Source: Oscillatoria salina IIICB1 (lineage in GTDB: Bacteria > Cyanobacteriota > Cyanobacteriia > Cyanobacteriales > SIO1D9). From it: DNA of 64,000 bases. Below, piece by piece: positions 46,651-54,643 of this stretch (position 1 is its first letter; every line of letters starts with the position of its first letter). The DNA lies in NCBI RefSeq assembly GCF_020144665.1, contig NZ_JAAHBQ010000008.1, forward strand, positions 1 through 64,000, in the 5' to 3' direction. The position numbers and the translations under genes are program-made. The notes below the pieces were generated by a model. It was not told the origin of the DNA. It saw nothing but the letters and a program-made list of their open reading frames with translations, and did no database searches.

Positions 46651-46711
46651 TATCCTCAATTACTAACTAGCAATCACTAACTACCGACCAAACACCACAA
46701 ACCAGATACTA

Positions 46712-47188
46712 ATGAAGCAGGAACGATTACTGATTATAGGGTGGCGAGAGAGAATTGCTTTACCAGAATTAGGAATTTCTCAAGTTAAGGCGAAAATAGA
46801 TACAGGGGCGCGATCGTCTGCTTTACACGCTTTTGATGTGGAAATTTTTCCGCGAGATGGTCAAGAGATGGTGCGTTTTCAGGTGCATCCTTACCAACGG
46901 GATAGCAAAACTACAGTAGTCGCTGAAGCGAAACTTTTAGATCGGCGAGAGGTACGGAATTCCGGGGGGGTAGCCCAACTACGACCAGCGATCGCGACTG
47001 TTGTAGAATTGGGTGGCATTCAGTGGCAAATTGAACTTACCTTAACTAATCGCGATGTCATGGGTTTTCGGATGCTACTGGGTCGTCAGGCGTTGCGGAG
47101 GAGATTTTTGGTAGATCCAGGAAATTCGTTCGTCCAAAGTCGCCGTTACCATCAAAAAGGTCACGAAAATCAACAACAACAGTTATGA
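46712..47188 (+). CDS. Retropepsin-like aspartic protease (ATP-dependent zinc protease / RimB family)
   Basis: 158 residues of the retropepsin-like family linked with RimK. Asp30 in [15 protein letters not shown] is the DTG catalytic aspartate; [18 protein letters not shown] is the conserved C-terminal strand. No signal peptide. Members of this family lie next to glutamate ligases, and RimB has been reported to remove glutamate tails added by RimK to ribosomal protein S6. The stop overlaps the next start (ATGA, 4 bases), so it is translationally coupled to the ligase. Confidence 0.9.
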   Translation: MKQERLLIIGWRERIALPELGISQVKAKIDTGARSSALHAFDVEIFPRDGQEMVRFQVHPYQRDSKTTVVAEAKLLDRREVRNSGGVAQLRPAIATVVELGGIQWQIELTLTNRDVMGFRMLLGRQALRRRFLVDPGNSFVQSRRYHQKGHENQQQQL

Positions 47189-48090
47189 AAATTGCTATCC
47201 TCTCGCAAGATCCGACTCTTTATTCCACTAAGCGTCTGAAGGAGGCTGGGGAAGAAAGGGGACATGAAATGCGGGTGATTAATTATCTGCGTTGCTATAT
47301 GAATATTACTTCGAGTAAACCAGCGATCGTGTATAAGGGGAAACCTTTAGAAAATTTTGATGCGATTATTCCTCGAATTGGTGCGTCTAGAACGTTTTAC
47401 GGTACGGCGGTGGTACGCCAGTTTGAGGTGATGGGGGTGTTTACGCCGAATGAGTCGCAAGCTATTTCTCGTTCTCGCGATAAACTGCGCTGTTTGCAAA
47501 TTCTCGCCCGTCAAGGTATCGGTTTACCTGTGACTGGTTTTGCTCATGCAACGGAAGATATTGATGGTTTAATCGAAACTGTGGGTGGTGCGCCTTTGGT
47601 GATTAAGCTGTTGGAAGGAACGCAGGGTATTGGTGTGGTTTTGGCGGAAACTACCCAAGCGGCGAAGTCTGTGATTGAGGCTTTTCGCGGTTTGGATGCG
47701 AATATTTTGGTGCAGGAGTTTATTAAGGAGGCTGCGGGTGCAGATATTCGCTGTTTTGTGATTGGCGATAAGGTGATTGCTTCGATGAAACGACAGGGTG
47801 CCGAAGGTGAATTTCGCTCGAATTTGCATCGGGGTGGAAAGGCGGAGAAAATTAAGTTAACTCCGGAGGAACGTAGTACCGCCGTGCGTTCGGCGAAGGC
47901 GATGGGTTTACGGGTGGCTGGAGTGGATTTGCTGCGTTCTAATCACGGTCCGGTGGTTATGGAGGTCAATTCTTCTCCGGGATTAGAAGGAATTGAGAGG
48001 GCGACGGAAATCGATGTGGCTGGGAAAATTATTGGCTATTTGGAGAAAAATGCGGTTCCGGGAAAAAGCCGCGATCGCATTCAATATTAA
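47185..48090 (+). CDS. rimK: RimK-type alpha-L-glutamate ligase (ATP-grasp)
   Basis: 301 residues, the usual RimK length. It starts [27 protein letters not shown], then ATP-grasp elements [39 protein letters not shown] and [28 protein letters not shown] (metal-binding Glu and Asn). RimK adds glutamate residues to the C-terminus of ribosomal protein S6 and can make short poly-glutamate. Second in the run, coupled to the upstream protease. High-confidence family; target in cyanobacteria not fixed. Confidence 0.93.
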   Translation: MKIAILSQDPTLYSTKRLKEAGEERGHEMRVINYLRCYMNITSSKPAIVYKGKPLENFDAIIPRIGASRTFYGTAVVRQFEVMGVFTPNESQAISRSRDKLRCLQILARQGIGLPVTGFAHATEDIDGLIETVGGAPLVIKLLEGTQGIGVVLAETTQAAKSVIEAFRGLDANILVQEFIKEAAGADIRCFVIGDKVIASMKRQGAEGEFRSNLHRGGKAEKIKLTPEERSTAVRSAKAMGLRVAGVDLLRSNHGPVVMEVNSSPGLEGIERATEIDVAGKIIGYLEKNAVPGKSRDRIQY

Positions 48091-48149
48091 TTCTCCGAAG
48101 AAGGACATCGCTATTCTAGATCGGGAGGTTGTATCCAAGCTAACATCGC

Positions 48150-49124
48150 GTGACAGATAATACTTTTGAACTGAAACAAGAGGCAAAGGCAACCGATGCT
48201 TTTGCCTATTTTCCCGCCACTCGCCGTCGTTTGGAAATTCCGGTGGCACGTCTTCCTACTCAGACGATGATTTCGCTTCCGGTGACGGTGGTTCACGGGA
48301 TTGAACCGGGACCGAAACTTTGGTTAAGTGCTGCGATTCATGGTGACGAACTTAATGGCGTAGAGATTATACATCAAGTATTGTCAAAAGTCAACCCCCA
48401 AGAGTTACGGGGGACGTTAATTGCTGTACCTGTGGTTAATGTTTTTGGCTTTATCGAACAATCTCGCTATCTTCCCGATAGAAGAGACTTAAATCGTTCT
48501 TTTCCTGGTTCCGCAACGGGTTCATTAGCTTCCCGTTTAGCCTGTTTATTTATGAAGGAAATTGTCAGCCGTTGTACCCACGGAATTGACTTGCATACTG
48601 CTTCCCATCATCGCATAAATTTGCCGCAAATTCGAGCTAATTTAGATGACTCGGAAACTTATCGCTGTGCGAAAGCTTTTGGCGCACCAATTATTATTCA
48701 TGCTACCACTCGTGACGGTTCTTTGCGCCAAGCAGCTACCAGAAGAGGCATTCCCATTTTACTTTATGAAGCTGGGGAAGCACTTAGGTTTGACCCCGAA
48801 GCAATTCGCGTTGGGGTGGAAGGCATTTTGCGGGTGATGAATGTGCTAGAAATGTATTCTGTACCTCATTTACTACCACCAAAAAATCCCCAAGAAGTCT
48901 CGGAAAGTAAATGGATCAGAGCATCTCGTAGTGGCATTTTACACCTGAAAATAAGTTTGGGAGATTTTGTTGACAAAAAACAAATTTTATGTTCAATTAA
49001 TGATGCTTTTGGGGAGACAAGCGTCAAAATTCGCGCTGGGGTGCGGGGAATAGTCATCGGTCATACGCAAAATCCCTTGGTAAATCAAGGAGATGGTATC
49101 GTGCATTTAGCAATTGTTCAATGA
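48150..49124 (+). CDS. Succinylglutamate desuccinylase / aspartoacylase family metallohydrolase
   Basis: 324 residues, GTG start, no nearby ATG. Zinc-binding H64-xx-E67 in AAIHGDELNG and a later His in GIDLHTASHHRIN identify the M14-like AstE/ASPA fold. A beta-strand C-domain (about 250-320, GILHLKISLGDFVDKKQILCSINDAFGE) is of the swapped-hybrid type. Family members cleave N-acyl or glutamyl amides. Following protease and ligase genes by 59 bases, it could act on glutamylated products. Substrate is inferred from context only. Confidence 0.85.
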   Translation: MTDNTFELKQEAKATDAFAYFPATRRRLEIPVARLPTQTMISLPVTVVHGIEPGPKLWLSAAIHGDELNGVEIIHQVLSKVNPQELRGTLIAVPVVNVFGFIEQSRYLPDRRDLNRSFPGSATGSLASRLACLFMKEIVSRCTHGIDLHTASHHRINLPQIRANLDDSETYRCAKAFGAPIIIHATTRDGSLRQAATRRGIPILLYEAGEALRFDPEAIRVGVEGILRVMNVLEMYSVPHLLPPKNPQEVSESKWIRASRSGILHLKISLGDFVDKKQILCSINDAFGETSVKIRAGVRGIVIGHTQNPLVNQGDGIVHLAIVQ

Positions 49125-49137
49125 GGAGAGAGTCTCT

Positions 49138-50559
49138 GTGCTGATGGTAACAGTTTCCGATGTATTTTTTGCCGCGATCGCTGTCGGTTTACTCATTTTA
49201 CTAGGAAGCTGGATTAAGCAGCGCCTACCAATCTTACAAAAATTATACCTACCGGAATCAATTATTGCAGGGACAATAGGATTATTACTCGGACCCGATG
49301 TTTTAGGAAGTATAATTGCGGCTGCGGGTGGAGAAGGTTATTTGGTGAAAAATGGTTTATTTCCCGAATCAATTCGCACTGTTTGGGAGCAAGTTCCGGG
49401 GATTTTAATTATCCTCGTCTTCGCGGCTTTATTTTTAGGCGAAAATATTCCTGATTGGCAAGAAATTTGGCGCAAAACTTCCCCACAAGTCGCTTTTGCA
49501 CAAACTTTGGCTTGGGGACAATATGTAACTGGAATTGGCGTAACTTTATTAATTTTAATTCCTTTTTTTCAAGCTGACCCTTTAGCAGGAATTTTAATCG
49601 AAATTGCCTTTGAAGGAGGACATGGAACCGCCGCAGGAATGGCAGGTACTTTTGAGGAATTAGGATTTTTAGCAGCTTCGGAATTAGGTTTATCTTTGGC
49701 AACAGTAGGGATTGTTTCGGCTGTGGTTGCGGGAACTATTTTAGTTAATTGGGGTATTCGCCAAGGTCACGTCCAAGTTGATTCTGCTGTAGTTGAAGAT
49801 GTAGAATTACTGACCGATCGAAAACCAATTATTAAGACAAAAGAAAGTAATTTGCTTGTCGATTCGTTGTCTTTTAACTTTGGTTTTACCGCCATAGCAA
49901 TCGCCCTTGCTTGGGCAATTTTAGAGTTACTACAATGGTTAGAGATATATCTGGATTTAGGTTTTAGATTGTTTAAATTTGTGCCTTTATTTCCGATTGC
50001 CATGTTAGGAGGCTTGATAGTTCAATTAGTAATGGAACGTTTTGAGTTAGATTATTTAATCGAACGCAGGTTACAAGAACATATTGGTGGAGTAGCACTA
50101 GATTTAGTAGTTGTTACTGCATTGGCGACGATTAATTTAAAGGTATTGGAAGCCAATATTGAAGTATTTTTAATTCTTGCAATAGTTGGAATTGCTTGGA
50201 ATGTACTTGCTTTTGTTTACCTCGCACCGCGTCTGTTACCTAACTATTGGTTTGAAAGAGGAATTTGCGATTTAGGGCAATCAATGGGAGTAACACCCAC
50301 AGGGCTTTTATTATTACGCATGGTTGACCCGCAAAACAAGAGTGGTGCGTTTGAAAGTTTTGCTTACAAACAGTTACTTTTTACGCCTATTGTCGGTGGA
50401 GGAATTTTTACGGCTGCTGCACCAATTTTAATGAGACAATTTGGTGCAGTGGGCGTTTTGTTAATTACGGGAAGTTTACTAATTTTTTGGTTAATTTTTG
50501 GTTTCTGGAATTATCAAAAAATTAAGTCAACTGTAGTTTATACTAAACAAGATGCTTAG
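49138..50559 (+). CDS. GltS-type sodium:glutamate symporter-like permease
   Basis: 473 residues from the GTG at 49138, which has GAGGAG 9 bases upstream; ATG at 49144 is the alternative. The longest frame opens with TTG inside the previous gene. About ten or eleven transmembrane helices include LPESIIAGTIGLLLGP and the GltS hallmark IAFEGGHGTAAGMAGTFEELGF. A second hydrophobic repeat has DLGQSMGVTPTGLLLLRMVD. Na+/glutamate uptake is the family role. The stop of the upstream gene is only 13 bases before the start, so it belongs to the same run. Confidence 0.88.
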   Translation: MLMVTVSDVFFAAIAVGLLILLGSWIKQRLPILQKLYLPESIIAGTIGLLLGPDVLGSIIAAAGGEGYLVKNGLFPESIRTVWEQVPGILIILVFAALFLGENIPDWQEIWRKTSPQVAFAQTLAWGQYVTGIGVTLLILIPFFQADPLAGILIEIAFEGGHGTAAGMAGTFEELGFLAASELGLSLATVGIVSAVVAGTILVNWGIRQGHVQVDSAVVEDVELLTDRKPIIKTKESNLLVDSLSFNFGFTAIAIALAWAILELLQWLEIYLDLGFRLFKFVPLFPIAMLGGLIVQLVMERFELDYLIERRLQEHIGGVALDLVVVTALATINLKVLEANIEVFLILAIVGIAWNVLAFVYLAPRLLPNYWFERGICDLGQSMGVTPTGLLLLRMVDPQNKSGAFESFAYKQLLFTPIVGGGIFTAAAPILMRQFGAVGVLLITGSLLIFWLIFGFWNYQKIKSTVVYTKQDA

Positions 50560-50602
50560 ATAAAATTGGGCAATGAGAGGACTAAAGTCCTCACTATGAA
50601 GT

Positions 50603-51100
50603 TTAATCACACCATTCAATCGACCATTCAGTTTGATTGGGATATGCAGGTAAACTTCTAAAGCCTTGAGGAACGATCGCTGCTTGAGTTGTAGTAATTG
50701 TAGTTGCTGTTCGCAGTCTTTGGGCTTGGGCTACCCAGTTCCGAACTTGAGATAATGAAGGTGGTTGCTTGACTCGCTGTTGGCGATCGTTTTCGGCGAT
50801 CATTTTATCATATAAAGTATCGGGAGAACGACGCTTAAGTTCTTCAACGGTATCTACTCCTGTAGCTTGCAACAATTCGGAATATTCTCCTCCTACGCCT
50901 TTAATTCGGCATAAATCGGCAATATTCACGAATTTGAGGATTTTTCCCTTATCGATACCAGTGGTTTTTACCAGTTCCTCTCTACCTTCTTTGGAAGTGC
51001 CTTTTTCAAACAATTCTTCGGTAGTTGTGATTCCAACTGCTGCTAGTTTGTCAGCTTCTGACGCATCGATACTTTCTATTTCACGAATATAATGTGGCAT
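50603..51100 (-). CDS. DUF4332 helix-hairpin-helix protein
   Basis: 165 residues from the ATG at 51100. It contains tandem helix-hairpin-helix-like elements: IDASEADKLAAVGITTTEELFEKG (about 10-35) and LCRIKGVGGEYSELLQATGVDTVEELKRR (about 64-92). This is the DUF4332 pattern of proteins that may bind DNA. C-terminal residues (about 112-160) are variable. No catalytic residues seen. It is convergent with the symporter and divergent in order from purU, which is on the same strand upstream. Confidence 0.85.
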   Translation of the reverse strand: MPHYIREIESIDASEADKLAAVGITTTEELFEKGTSKEGREELVKTTGIDKGKILKFVNIADLCRIKGVGGEYSELLQATGVDTVEELKRRSPDTLYDKMIAENDRQQRVKQPPSLSQVRNWVAQAQRLRTATTITTTQAAIVPQGFRSLPAYPNQTEWSIEWCD

Positions 51101-51174
51101 TGTCACTGCTCATAAAATCTTATCTGTAATATATTTTACCTTACGGTATTTCATCTCAGTTTCTTATTAAAAAT

Positions 51175-52029
51175 TTAGGCAAAAACTACAGTCCGATTGT
51201 CATAAACTAAGACGCGATTTTGTAAGTGCAAGCGTACTGCACGAGCGAGAACTAATCTTTCTAAGTCTCTACCTTTGCGAATCAAATCTTTAACATTATC
51301 GCGATGAGTTACGGGAATGACATCTTGTTCGATAATTGGACCTTCATCTAAATCGCTAGTTACATAATGGGCGGTTGCACCGATTACTTTTACTCCTCTT
51401 TCATAGGCACGTTGATAAGGATTTGCCCCGGCAAATGCAGGTAAAAATGAGTGATGAATATTGATAATATTGGGGAATTGTGCGATAAAATTGGGGCTAA
51501 GAATTTGCATATATTTAGCAAGAACTACCAAATCTATGTTATAATCTTTAATTAGTTCTAATTGTTTAGCTTCGGCTTCGGCTTTAGTTTCTTTGGTGAC
51601 AGAAATGTGGTGGAAATCAATATTAAATTGTTGGGCAATTTCAGCGAGATTAGCATGATTACTAATAATTAAAGGTATCTCGGCGCTGATTTCTTTGGCT
51701 TGTTTTCGCCAGAGAAGATCGAACAAACAATGATCTTGTTTTGTTACCCAAATTGCCATGCGAGGAATGGTATCAGAAAAGTGAATTTGCCAGTCTGCAT
51801 CGAGAGGTTTAGCGATCGCGCTAAATGCAGGTTTAATCACGTCGTGAGGTAGGTTAAATCCGGCTAACTGCCATTCGATGCGGGTGAAAAACATTCCTGC
51901 TGCTAAATCAGTATGTTGATCCGCATGGATGATGTTACCACCATTTGAGTAAATAAAATTAACAATTTTTGCCACGAGTCCCCGGCGATCGCGGCAGGAT
52001 AATAATAAGGTTGCAGTTGAATTAGACAT
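51175..52029 (-). CDS. purU: Formyltetrahydrofolate deformylase
   Basis: 284 residues from the ATG at 52029; the longer frame begins with TTG. An N-terminal ACT domain (about 1-80: LLLSCRDRRGLVAKIVNFIYSNGGNI) and a formyltransferase-like C-domain with VVLAKYMQILS, INIHHSFLPAFAGANPYQRAYERGVK and GATAHYVTSDLDEGPIIEQD are clear. PurU releases formate from 10-formyl-THF and balances one-carbon pools. Divergent from the ABC ATPase gene. Confidence 0.96.
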   Translation of the reverse strand: MSNSTATLLLSCRDRRGLVAKIVNFIYSNGGNIIHADQHTDLAAGMFFTRIEWQLAGFNLPHDVIKPAFSAIAKPLDADWQIHFSDTIPRMAIWVTKQDHCLFDLLWRKQAKEISAEIPLIISNHANLAEIAQQFNIDFHHISVTKETKAEAEAKQLELIKDYNIDLVVLAKYMQILSPNFIAQFPNIINIHHSFLPAFAGANPYQRAYERGVKVIGATAHYVTSDLDEGPIIEQDVIPVTHRDNVKDLIRKGRDLERLVLARAVRLHLQNRVLVYDNRTVVFA

Positions 52030-52061
52030 AATAATTAAAGAAAACAATTATCAAGCATCCG

Positions 52062-52829
52062 ATGAGCGAACAACTAACAGCAGATAACCTAGCATACACT
52101 AACGACGAGTATCAGCCGATTATTATTCGCATCGAAGATATTTATAAAGTATACGGTACTGGTAATGCCGAAGTTCGCGCTTTAGCTGGAGTCGATTTAA
52201 TTGTCAAGAAAGGCGAATATTGTTCGATTATGGGACCTTCTGGTAGTGGTAAGTCTACAGCAATGAATGTCATCGGTTGTTTAGATCGTCCCACTTCCGG
52301 AAGCTATTATTTGGATGGTGTGGATGTTTCCCAATTACCAGACAGCGAGTTAGCGACAATTCGCAACCGCAAAATCGGCTTTGTGTTTCAGCAATTTCAC
52401 CTGCTGTCGCAAATGACAGCCTTGGAAAATGTTATGCTACCGATGGTTTATGCTGGTGTAGGTAGTGGAGAAAGGCGCGATCGCGCGGTTGCTGCTTTAA
52501 CTAAAGTAGGTTTGTCAAACCGTCTCCACAATAAACCCACTCAACTTTCTGGGGGACAACAACAAAGGGTAGCGATCGCACGCGCGATCGTCAATCAACC
52601 TGTTCTACTTTTAGCAGATGAACCCACCGGAGCGCTAGATTCTCGCACTACTCAAGAAGTTTTAGATATTTTTACCGAATTAAATGCTACTGGAATCACT
52701 GTAGTTATGGTAACTCACGAACCAGAAGTTGCTCGTCTTACCAAGCGAATTGTTTGGTTTCGCGACGGTAAAGTTATTCATTCTCACCTTACCCCAGAAG
52801 AAATGTTAGCAGTAGCTTTTTCTCATTAA
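52062..52829 (+). CDS. LolD/MacB-type ABC transporter ATPase
   Basis: 255 residues. Walker A GPSGSGKST starts at Gly58, Q-loop FVFQQFHLLSQM follows, signature LSGGQQQRVAIARA and Walker B LLADEPTGALDS are intact, with switch His in VTHEPEVAR. The family (MPN/MacB/LolD) powers mechanotransmission export or lipoprotein release. No permease gene lies next to it, so the partner is elsewhere. Similar to DevA-type ATPases of cyanobacteria, but the devBC genes are missing here. Confidence 0.92.
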   Translation: MSEQLTADNLAYTNDEYQPIIIRIEDIYKVYGTGNAEVRALAGVDLIVKKGEYCSIMGPSGSGKSTAMNVIGCLDRPTSGSYYLDGVDVSQLPDSELATIRNRKIGFVFQQFHLLSQMTALENVMLPMVYAGVGSGERRDRAVAALTKVGLSNRLHNKPTQLSGGQQQRVAIARAIVNQPVLLLADEPTGALDSRTTQEVLDIFTELNATGITVVMVTHEPEVARLTKRIVWFRDGKVIHSHLTPEEMLAVAFSH

Positions 52830-52864
52830 TAGTATACCACCCTCTTGAAAGAATTTTCTTAGCT

Positions 52865-52894
52865 TGTAGAGACATTAAATTCAACATCTCTACA
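52865..52894. repeat. Degenerate copy of a TGTAGAGACGTT-type palindrome
   Basis: TGTAGAGA (52865-52872) pairs with TCTCTACA (52887-52894). The whole 30-base unit looks like a decayed TGTAGAGACGTT ... AACGTCTCTACA palindrome, a motif dispersed in cyanobacterial genomes, with two CG-to-CA changes. It lies between the ABC ATPase and the lipoprotein gene. Confidence 0.55.
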
Positions 52895-52901
52895 GCTATT
52901 T

Positions 52902-53450
52902 TTAACCAGGTAGCCAGCCCACTTTCACCGTTACAGGAGACAACTTCTCGAAAGTTAATACTTCACCAGACTCAGACTCAAAAACTACGTCAGAAAACGT
53001 GAAAATTGCAGTTGAATTCGCACCCTTTCTTCCATCACCATCATCAGGAATAATTTCCACCGTTGCTTGTCCAGAAATTGCTTGATAAGTACCTTTAACT
53101 AAGGGACGAGAATCATCAATAACTACATCATTGCAAATTTCCGTTGTCAATCTTTCCCCAGTTTCTAGCCGTAGCCGACTATTTTCTTCACTTAAATCTA
53201 ACTCAAAAGTTTCGGTATCTCCAGCTTCCACGGCTGCGGCTACCAAACCTGGAGACTCGAAAAACCACGCGATCGTATCTTCAGAATTTTTGCCATAAAT
53301 GTAAACATCATTACAGCCTCCCGTCGTCCATTCTAAGTTATTAATTAATTCTTTCGAGAGAGTTTTTTCTCCGATATTAGCGCAACTATTCAAACTCAGG
53401 GATAAAGCGAGTAAAATTGCACTTCCCCAACGATATCTAGCAAGCTTCAT
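52902..53450 (-). CDS. Putative lipoprotein, function unknown
   Basis: 182 residues from the ATG at 53450 (a GTG two codons earlier is the alternative). Signal sequence ends in LSLNSC with the lipobox Cys near 25. Mature part is beta-rich: TTGGCNDVYIYGKNSEDTIAWFFE, then GQATVEIIPDDGDGRKGANSTAIF with an acidic GDGRKG turn. Two further cysteines (NDVYIY side and TEICNDV) could pair. Not recognised beyond conserved hypothetical. Confidence 0.72.
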   Translation of the reverse strand: MKLARYRWGSAILLALSLSLNSCANIGEKTLSKELINNLEWTTGGCNDVYIYGKNSEDTIAWFFESPGLVAAAVEAGDTETFELDLSEENSRLRLETGERLTTEICNDVVIDDSRPLVKGTYQAISGQATVEIIPDDGDGRKGANSTAIFTFSDVVFESESGEVLTFEKLSPVTVKVGWLPG

Positions 53451-53594
53451 TTTCACGATTAAAAGCTAAACAACGCTTCTAACTTAGCTGGGACATTGGG
53501 TAAAACTAAATCTAGTTACTAAATTGGTAACACAAGTTGAGAATTACGCGATCGCACAGGCTATAATCTCAATTATGTTAATTATAATCGAGTT

Positions 53595-53834
53595 ATGCAA
53601 GAAAAACTAATTGATGTAGAAAATTTTGCAGTCTGTATTAATAACGAAGGATATCAAGCTTCACTGGAAATAGGAAAACTATATCGTATTATACCCGATG
53701 CAGAAGCTAAAACTCACGGACTTATTCGCATTGTCGATAACAGTGGTGAAGATTATGCTTTCTCAGTAAATCGTTTTTATCCAATTAAATTACCTCAAAA
53801 TGTAGAAGAAGTTTTACTAGCAGTTTTTCAATAA
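53595..53834 (+). CDS. Small conserved hypothetical protein
   Basis: 79 residues, beta-rich: NFAVCINNEGYQASLEIGKLYRIIPDAEAKTHGLIRIVDNSGEDYAFSVNRF resembles SH3-like small proteins that often accompany Uma2 or toxin-antitoxin loci in cyanobacteria. No function assigned. It stands alone, 138 bases from the lipoprotein and converging on the Uma2 gene. Confidence 0.7.
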   Translation: MQEKLIDVENFAVCINNEGYQASLEIGKLYRIIPDAEAKTHGLIRIVDNSGEDYAFSVNRFYPIKLPQNVEEVLLAVFQ

Positions 53835-53866
53835 TTTATAAATTTAATATAATTTAATCTTCGCTT

Positions 53867-53895
53867 TGTAGAGACGTTAAATGCAACGTCTTCTA
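53867..53895. repeat. Second degenerate TGTAGAGACGTT-type palindrome
   Basis: TGTAGAGACGTT followed by AAATGC and AACGTCTTCTA: GACGTT (53873-53878) pairs with AACGTC (53885-53890). It matches the element at 52865-52894 in core and orientation. Located between the small hypothetical gene and Uma2. Confidence 0.55.
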
Positions 53896-53926
53896 GTCAC
53901 GATAAATACTCAAATTGTCCCATTTT

Positions 53927-54511
53927 TTAAGCTTCAGACTGCAATTCAAAAGATACATCTTCATAAAGACTTGCCAAACTACCTTCAAAATCAACACTTT
54001 TTAGTTGAAATACAGATTCTTCTTCGGTGTAAAACTGCAAAATCCATAACCCATTATCCCCACGTCGAAAACATTCTACTCGCTGACGTTTAGAATTAAT
54101 TAAAACATACTCCTGTAAAGTAGCTAAGGTTTGATAATCAGCAAATTTATCACCTCTATCAAAAGCTTCTGTAGAATCAGAAAGAACTTCCACAATTAGA
54201 CAAGGAAAACTTTTGTAATGAGTAGTTTCTTGGTCGCGTTCGTCACAAGTTACGATTACATCAGGATAATAAAATCTATTCTTAGTTTCAATTCTGGCTT
54301 TCATATCAGAAATATAAACCCGACAACCAGTACCTCTAACGTGATTACGGAGGAGAGATGCTAAATTAAGAGATATTGTTACATGAACATCGCTTGCACC
54401 TGCCATTGCATAAACTTCACCATCAATGTATTCGTGTTTAGTAGGGCTTTGTGCTTCCATCTGAAGATATTCTTCGGAGGTAATACTGAAATTTTCAGGA
54501 GAGGCAATCAT
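53927..54511 (-). CDS. Uma2 family (DUF820) endonuclease-like protein
   Basis: 194 residues of the Uma2/DUF820 family, a PD-(D/E)XK nuclease-fold group expanded in cyanobacteria. Visible family blocks: SEEYLQMEAQSPTKHEYIDGEVYAMAG (Glu and Gly conserved), YPDVIVTCD (Pro-Asp of the PD motif) and PCLIVEVLSDSTEAFDRGDKF (Glu-x-Leu/Val catalytic site), then KFADYQTLATLQEYVLIN. Nuclease activity is predicted by fold only. Isolated gene. Confidence 0.9.
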   Translation of the reverse strand: MIASPENFSITSEEYLQMEAQSPTKHEYIDGEVYAMAGASDVHVTISLNLASLLRNHVRGTGCRVYISDMKARIETKNRFYYPDVIVTCDERDQETTHYKSFPCLIVEVLSDSTEAFDRGDKFADYQTLATLQEYVLINSKRQRVECFRRGDNGLWILQFYTEEESVFQLKSVDFEGSLASLYEDVSFELQSEA

Positions 54512-54643
54512 AGTTAAACTGAAAAAACTAAACCATAACTCATTATACCACTTGGATAGCAGTTATATTTTTCATTAATTATTTTAGTAAGCTATGCGAT
54601 ATATATATCTATAAAATAGCTTGGGTAATCAAGATAAAACCCT

